Positions 6,382-10,674 of a stretch of 10,674 bases of DNA are shown here, in pieces. Both the position numbers and the translations under genes were made by a program. How positions within the stretch are numbered: position 1 is the first letter of the stretch; each line of letters starts with the position of its first letter. The stretch comes from Oscillospiraceae bacterium (GTDB lineage: Bacteria > Bacillota > Clostridia > Oscillospirales > Acutalibacteraceae), in NCBI GenBank assembly GCA_009779455.1, contig WREG01000053.1:1-10674 (forward strand), read 5' to 3'. Below the pieces are notes generated by a model. It had not been told where the DNA came from. It saw only the letters and a program-made list of their open reading frames with translations, and ran no database searches.

Positions 6382-7358
6382 TATATCAACCCTATTTCTT
6401 CAATTACATTGGTATTAACAAAATCAACCGCCTGCTTAACCGCGCTTTTGAAGGTTTTAGCGTCCGACGAGCCGTGGGCTTTTATTACGGGCTTTTGCAC
6501 CCCCAAAAGCGGCGCGCCGCCGAACTCCGTGTAGTCCATCTTCTTTTTGAATTCCGCCAAATCGTTTTTTACAAGCATGGCGGAGATCATTGTCAGCCTG
6601 TTTTTCTTATATATCCCTTTAATATTCTGCATCATTGCCGCCGCTACGCCTTCGTACATTTTTAATATGATATTGCCCGTGAAGCCGTCCGCAGTCACAA
6701 CGTCAACCCCGCCGAAAGGGATGTCGCGAACCTCCGCGTTGCCTATGAAGTTCATGTTTGATTCCCTTAGCAGCTCATAGGCCGCCTGAATGACGGGAGT
6801 ACCCTTTGTTTCTTCAATCCCTATATTCGCAAGGCCTATTTTGGGGTTTTCCACGCCTAAAACTTTGTTCATATATATCCCGCCCATTTTGGCAAATTGA
6901 GCCAGGTAATGGGGCTGGCATTCCACGTTGGCCCCGGTGTCAATCAGCAGGAAAGGAGCCTCATTTGAAGGCAGGACCGCGCCTATGGCAGCCCGTTTTA
7001 TGCCGCTTATCCTTTTAACGATAAAAGTCGAGCCGACCACCAAAGCGCCCGTATTGCCCGCAGAGACAAAAGCGTCGCCCATCCCGCCCGCAAGAGCGGC
7101 AAATCCCGCGCTCATGGAAGAGTTTTTATTTTCTTTAAGGATGGACACGGGGTCGGCTTCCATGGAAATGATGTCCGGCGCGTTCAGGACTTCTATATTG
7201 CCAAGCGGAATCCCGTTTTTATCCGCGCAGGCACGTATTTTTTCGTCGTCGCCCGTTAAAATTATATTTATATTTAATTCTTTGACTGCCTCAGCCGCAC
7301 CCTTTAAAATTTCAAACGGCGCGTTGTCCCCGCCAAAGGCGTCGATAATAATGGTCAT
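6381..7358 (-). CDS. plsX: Phosphate acyltransferase PlsX
   Basis: Converts acyl-ACP and phosphate to acyl-phosphate, the donor for PlsY in phosphatidic acid synthesis; it is a soluble protein that associates peripherally with the membrane. The 325 residues are full length. Visible family motifs in order: DAFGGDNAP (6-14, usually DAMGGD), SAGNTGAL (99-106), DTGANVE (140-146), NIGIEETKGT (178-187), FIGNAEVRDI (204-213), ADGFTGNIILK (223-233) and FGGAPLLGVQKPVIKAHGSS (279-298). The start at 7358 is preceded by GGAAGG at about seven bases. It overlaps the TGA of the broken antitoxin-like frame by ATGA, and its own stop overlaps the rnc start, so the junctions are of coupled-operon type. No promoter is convincing directly upstream; transcription likely comes from the ABC genes. 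Neither fapR nor rpmF, common upstream neighbours of plsX, is present. Confidence 0.97.
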   Translation of the reverse strand: MTIIIDAFGGDNAPFEILKGAAEAVKELNINIILTGDDEKIRACADKNGIPLGNIEVLNAPDIISMEADPVSILKENKNSSMSAGFAALAGGMGDAFVSAGNTGALVVGSTFIVKRISGIKRAAIGAVLPSNEAPFLLIDTGANVECQPHYLAQFAKMGGIYMNKVLGVENPKIGLANIGIEETKGTPVIQAAYELLRESNMNFIGNAEVRDIPFGGVDVVTADGFTGNIILKMYEGVAAAMMQNIKGIYKKNRLTMISAMLVKNDLAEFKKKMDYTEFGGAPLLGVQKPVIKAHGSSDAKTFKSAVKQAVDFVNTNVIEEIGLI

Positions 7359-7576
7359 ATGTTTTCCTTCCAGTTCACAAATTCCGCGCCAAGCGGTTCA
7401 TCATCAATAGCGCGAATTTCTTCGCGGAATTTTTTAATAGCATTTAGCCGCCTTTGTATCGGGTCATAAGCAGGTTCGTCAAGAACAGTTATTATTTATT
7501 ACCCGCCGGCCATCGGAAAAGGATTGCCTAAAGGGATAACTCGTCCTTTTTCACTATAGGCGGGATATGCCTGCAT
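7355..7576 (-). pseudogene. Antitoxin-like small gene broken by two tandem in-frame stops
   Basis: The gap between the ABC gene and plsX is not empty. From ATG 7576 the frame reads MQAYPAYSEKGRVIPLG then NPFPMAGG (25 residues), two consecutive TAA codons (7501-7496), and then, in the same frame, 46 residues starting IITVLDEPAYDPIQRRLNAI (7495 onward), with DDEPLGAEF near the end, to TGA at 7357-7355. The pattern of M-Q-x-Y with G-R-V-I-P-L-G, then I-T-V-L-D-E-P, then D-D-E-P-L-x-x-E-F recalls small Clostridia proteins annotated as antitoxin-like. This is recognition from memory, without a search. The spacing between the two halves fits a substitution-only break. A strong GGAGG lies nine bases before the ATG, and the final TGA overlaps the plsX ATG as ATGA. 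The second half has no usable start codon. No toxin partner is seen. A real 25-residue peptide is the alternative reading. Confidence 0.6.
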
Positions 7577-7596
7577 AATAAACTGCCTCCTGTTAT

Positions 7597-9786
7597 TTAA
7601 TCATCATCTGTTTCGACGGCATCTTTGGATATCTTCGACGTCTGCCTCTGCGCCATGACTAATCTGTAATATATCCCGTTCCGCCGCAGCAATTCTTCAT
7701 GGGTGCCGGTTTCCGCTATCCTGCCCTTTTCAAGCACTATCAGTTTGTTGGCGTGCCGCAGCGTTGAAAGCCTGTGGGCTATGGCTATAGTTGTGCGGTT
7801 TTGTATAAGGCGGCTTAACGCTTCCTGTATTTTCCCCTCTGTTTCGGGATCAAGCGCGCTTGTGGCTTCGTCCAGAATCAGGATTTTCGGGTTTTTCAGC
7901 ACCGCCCTGGCGATAGCCACGCGCTGGCGCTCGCCGCCTGACAGGTTATGCCCGTTTTCGCCCACAACGGTATTATACCCATCCTGAAGCTTCATTATAA
8001 ATTCGTGGGCATTTGCGGCCTTCGCGGCTTTTATGACCTCTTCATATCCCGCGTTCTCGCGGGCGTAGGCGATATTGTCGTAAACGGAACCCGCGAAAAG
8101 GAAGGTTTCCTGGAAAACCACGCCGATATTCTCGCGCAGCTCGCTTTGCTTTATATCCTTTAAATTCACCCCGTCGATGAATATCCCGCCCGCGTTGGTG
8201 TCGTAAAGGCGCATTATAAGGTTTATCATAGTTGACTTGCCCGCGCCCGAATGCCCGACAAGGCCTATCATTTCGCCTGAATTTATTGTAATGTTTACAT
8301 CTTTTAAAACAGGCTCGTAAACTTTATACCCGAACTTGACGTCCGCAAATTCTATATCCCCGCCGTACGACGCCTTTTGCGGGATTTCACTGTCCTCTAC
8401 CGTCTGTTTTTCGTCGATTATCTCATAAATTTTTATAAGGCTGGTGGTGGCCTCGGCAAGCCTGCGGGGAATCGACGCGAGCCATCGCAGCGGGTTGTAA
8501 ATGTAAGAAAGATAAAGGGTGAACGATATAAATGCGCCTACGGTCATTGTGCCGTTTATGACCATGCGCCCGCCGAAATAAAATATAAAGAATTCCCCTA
8601 TCCCTACAAAAAAGGTGAGCATCGGGAATATTGACGCCCATACATGCTCGTTTGAGACGGATATATCGGCCAAATCCTTATTTACCTTGCGGAATTTCGC
8701 AATCTCCCGTTCTTCGTTGCCGAAGGCTTTTACGACCCTTATCCCCTTTATGATATCGTGGAGTATCGAGCGGGAACGGGAATCCATGCGCCATTGCTTT
8801 TCAAAGCGGACGTGTATAAATTTCCAAAAGCGGTTTATCGCAAACATCGCTATTGGCACGGGGATAAAAATCATAAGGGTAAGCAAGGGGCTTTTAAAAA
8901 CCAAAATAAAAAATATTACAACAAACAATATCGCCTGTTCAATGGCGAACCGCCCCTGGTCGCATATAAACTCCCTGACGATGCGCGTATCCTTCGTCAC
9001 CCTTTTCAAAAGGTCGCCGCTTGTTTTTTTGGACATTGACGAAAGGGAAAGCTTTTGTACGCGGTCATAGACCTCCGTGCGGAGATCGTTGGTAAAATTT
9101 GAACCCAGGGCGTTTGACAGGCGGCTGCTTATTATAAACAAAAACTGCCCGAACAATGTGGAAACGGCCATTAAAACAGCCGCGAATATAACCCCGTTCA
9201 TCGGCGTAAGCCTCGTTATCACATCCCCGGCAGGTTCGAGATATTTATCTATGGTCATCTGCGCGAGCAGCGGGTACAAAGCCTGCGCGCCGTTGTTAAG
9301 GCTCAGGAGGAGGCTTGATATTATCAGGCTCGGCACATAGGGCTTCATAAGCTTGAAGGTTCTTCGCCAGATATAGCTTTTATCGACGCAGAACATGCAT
9401 ATGTCAAGCCCGCTCGGCAAATGCCGCCCGCATTTTTCGCACACGCGCCTTTCTGATGTGACAATATCCCCCTGTTCGCCGGTTTTTATGAAATGGTTGA
9501 CCATTTTGGCGAATTCCGCGATTTCTTCAACTTTCGACATGCTGAAACGGCAGACCACAAGGTTCCGGCTCAGGTCGCCTTTTTTGCCGTCGGGCGTTTT
9601 GAAAACCATCTCAAGGCTGCCGCAGCCTACATCCGTCCGCTGCTTTAATTTATGTATATCATCCATATTCCTTGAAAACATCACTTCTTCGCCGATTTTG
9701 GCGGTGACGCGCCTATCTTCAAAAGATAAAACCCCGTCGCAAAGCTCGTTTTCGCCTGCTAAATCGAAACTGACAAAGTTTTTCAT
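7597..9786 (-). CDS. ABC exporter (TMD-NBD) with N-terminal zinc-ribbon extension, DUF1854-associated
   Basis: A 729-residue half-transporter, about 150 residues longer than the usual MsbA/LmrA type. Residues 1-110 form a soluble, non-membrane domain I do not recognise. Residues 116-133 form a zinc ribbon, CEKC and CMFC. A six-helix exporter domain follows (about 150-445; clear hydrophobic stretches at 152-164, 197-220, 282-320 and 386-430). The nucleotide-binding domain has Walker A GHSGAGKST (511-519), Q-loop Gln559, signature LSGGERQR (615-622), Walker B ILILDE (635-640) and switch His671, all intact. Substrate is unknown; closest by architecture are lipid, peptide and drug exporters. ATG 9786 follows GGAG at eight bases; the gap to the upstream DUF1854 gene is 11 bp. 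Together with the partial exporter upstream it could form a heterodimer. It is probably cotranscribed with plsX and rnc. Confidence 0.93.
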   Translation of the reverse strand: MKNFVSFDLAGENELCDGVLSFEDRRVTAKIGEEVMFSRNMDDIHKLKQRTDVGCGSLEMVFKTPDGKKGDLSRNLVVCRFSMSKVEEIAEFAKMVNHFIKTGEQGDIVTSERRVCEKCGRHLPSGLDICMFCVDKSYIWRRTFKLMKPYVPSLIISSLLLSLNNGAQALYPLLAQMTIDKYLEPAGDVITRLTPMNGVIFAAVLMAVSTLFGQFLFIISSRLSNALGSNFTNDLRTEVYDRVQKLSLSSMSKKTSGDLLKRVTKDTRIVREFICDQGRFAIEQAILFVVIFFILVFKSPLLTLMIFIPVPIAMFAINRFWKFIHVRFEKQWRMDSRSRSILHDIIKGIRVVKAFGNEEREIAKFRKVNKDLADISVSNEHVWASIFPMLTFFVGIGEFFIFYFGGRMVINGTMTVGAFISFTLYLSYIYNPLRWLASIPRRLAEATTSLIKIYEIIDEKQTVEDSEIPQKASYGGDIEFADVKFGYKVYEPVLKDVNITINSGEMIGLVGHSGAGKSTMINLIMRLYDTNAGGIFIDGVNLKDIKQSELRENIGVVFQETFLFAGSVYDNIAYARENAGYEEVIKAAKAANAHEFIMKLQDGYNTVVGENGHNLSGGERQRVAIARAVLKNPKILILDEATSALDPETEGKIQEALSRLIQNRTTIAIAHRLSTLRHANKLIVLEKGRIAETGTHEELLRRNGIYYRLVMAQRQTSKISKDAVETDDD

Positions 9787-9797
9787 AAATATCTCCG

Positions 9798-10316
9798 TTA
9801 ATACAAATAAGGTTCCAAAAGCCTTCTGCTTTTAGGCTTGATTTTATAAATATCCGGGATTTTAAAGCGGTTGCCGTCCACGTCCGTCAATATGATCTCG
9901 CCGTTTTCAAGCTGGCGTATGCTTTTGCTGATATCTTTCACGGAAAAGGTCTTTTTGAAGCCGTTTATATCGACGTCAAAATAGAAAAACCCCATTTTGT
10001 CCCTGATTGAGGATATGCCTGAAAGCTCGGGGCAGAAATAGCGGCCTTCAAGGTTTTGTTTGACGAGGGCGGCCATTTTCTTCGTCAGGCCGTCCACGTC
10101 CTCAATTATGCCTATCTCGTTGCCGTCCATATCGAAAACGCACACGCATTTATACGGATCCGTAAGGGGAAGCGCCCTTGCCGCCTGTACGCGCCTGTAG
10201 TTTTCGCCGTTTGCCCTAAGCGCTAAAAAGTTGTTGTCATTCAAATAAAATTCGCAGCTTCCCGGGTCTAAAAACCCGATGTCCGAAACAGGTTTTTCGG
10301 TTTTTTCCGCAATCAT
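9798..10316 (-). CDS. DUF1854 family protein
   Basis: A 172-residue soluble protein, no signal peptide or membrane segment. It matches the DUF1854 pattern: ARALPLTDPYKCVCVFDMDG (46-65) then NEIGIIED (66-73), GRYFCPELSGISSIRDKMGF (91-110), FSVKDISKSIRQL (124-136) and the well-kept GEIILTDVDGNRFKIPD (139-155). No enzymatic function is known to me. Proteins of this family are found beside ABC exporters, and in some beta-proteobacteria they are named after neighbouring cyanophycin genes. Here it lies between two ABC exporter genes, with gaps of 10 and 11 bp, so it likely serves or regulates that transporter. AGGAG lies about six bases before the ATG at 10316. Confidence 0.88.
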   Translation of the reverse strand: MIAEKTEKPVSDIGFLDPGSCEFYLNDNNFLALRANGENYRRVQAARALPLTDPYKCVCVFDMDGNEIGIIEDVDGLTKKMAALVKQNLEGRYFCPELSGISSIRDKMGFFYFDVDINGFKKTFSVKDISKSIRQLENGEIILTDVDGNRFKIPDIYKIKPKSRRLLEPYLY

Positions 10317-10326
10317 AATTTCTCCT

Positions 10327-10674
10327 TTATTCTCCTACGCCGACGGCCTTCAACGCCTCCGACTGTATTTTATAAAGCTTGTAAAACTCGCCCTTTTTTC
10401 GTATAAGCTCCGCAAAAGCACCGATTTCTATCACTTTGCCCTCGTCTATGACCGCCAGCGTTTCCGCGTCCCTTAAAGTTGAGAGCCTGTGGGCTATCGC
10501 TATGGTTGTGCGGCCTTCTTTTAAGGCTGAAAGGGATTTTTGGATATTGCGCTCGGTTTCCGTATCCATCGCCGCCGTCGCTTCGTCTAAAATAAGTATT
10601 TTCGGGTTCTGGATTATAGTCCTTGCGATGGAAACGCGCTGTTTTTCGCCGCCGGACAGATCCTGCCCGCCCGC
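10327..10674 (-). CDS. ABC transporter ATP-binding domain, C-terminal end (runs off right edge)
   Basis: The frame is open from base 10674 to the TAA at 10329-10327, giving the last 115 residues of an ABC protein. It starts in the signature loop (GQDLSGGEKQR) and continues with IARTIIQNPKILILDEATAA (Walker B with the catalytic Glu), a D-loop reading AAMD instead of the usual SALD, and the switch motif AIAHRLSTLRDAE. The short tail with a YKLYKIQSEALKA end is typical of fused exporter half-transporters (TMD-NBD), but the membrane part is outside the window. The visible catalytic residues are intact, so this is not obviously the degenerate half of a heterodimer. The next gene starts 10 bp later. 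Confidence 0.92.
   Translation of the reverse strand, partial: AGGQDLSGGEKQRVSIARTIIQNPKILILDEATAAMDTETERNIQKSLSALKEGRTTIAIAHRLSTLRDAETLAVIDEGKVIEIGAFAELIRKKGEFYKLYKIQSEALKAVGVGE

Noticed and set aside
7450..7490. Minus-strand promoter-like TTGACG with a weak TACAAA box ahead of plsX
   Set aside because: The sequence encodes the conserved-looking VLDEPAYDPIQ segment of the broken frame; spacing is 18 and the -10 box is poor, so coding origin explains it.
8615..9835. Plus-strand open frames opposite the ABC exporter and its N-terminus
   Set aside because: They lie opposite a strongly supported exporter gene and show no recognisable domains.
10263..10278. Small hairpin CGGGT...ACCCG
   Set aside because: It lies inside the DUF1854 coding region with no T-run; not a terminator.

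Overview
The window looks like a chromosomal segment of a Clostridia-type Firmicute. The evidence is strong GGAGG-like ribosome sites, near-consensus sigma-A promoters with 17-bp spacers, AT-rich intergenic DNA between moderately GC-rich genes, a WapA/Rhs-like secreted-protein start, and Firmicute-type GuaB, PlsX and RNase III. I cannot name a genus.

Layout from left to right. (1) Bases 1-396, minus strand: the first 132 residues of a secreted Rhs/WapA-like protein that continues off the left edge. It is divergent from guaB (616-2088, plus), and each gene has its own recognisable promoter. (2) Bases 2130-4425, plus strand: an AT-rich two-gene unit under one consensus promoter, made of an EcoRI-family adenine methyltransferase and an overlapping DUF262-HNH endonuclease. 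I read this as a horizontally acquired, probably two-component restriction-modification or related defence system. (3) Bases 4456-5085, minus strand: a histidine phosphatase. It is divergent from a Vsr-like endonuclease (5193-5672, plus) that lacks the zinc ligands of E. coli Vsr. (4) Bases 5704-10674, minus strand: a long co-oriented run of tightly spaced genes. In transcription order these are a partial ABC exporter, a DUF1854 protein, a 729-residue ABC exporter with an unusual N-terminal zinc-ribbon extension, an antitoxin-like pseudogene broken by two tandem stop codons, plsX, and rnc. All junctions are 20 bp or less, or overlap, so read-through as one operon is plausible.

How the parts work together. 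guaB (GMP synthesis), plsX (phospholipid precursor) and rnc (RNA processing) are housekeeping genes. The ABC-DUF1854-ABC group is a conserved but functionally obscure export module placed directly upstream of plsX-rnc. The methyltransferase/DUF262-HNH pair, and possibly the Vsr-like gene, form the accessory defence component. The most interesting items are that pair, the divergent Vsr, the DUF1854/zinc-ribbon exporter module, and the nonsense-broken antitoxin relic that still overlaps the plsX start codon. No RNA genes, CRISPR arrays, insertion sequences or convincing intrinsic terminators were seen.
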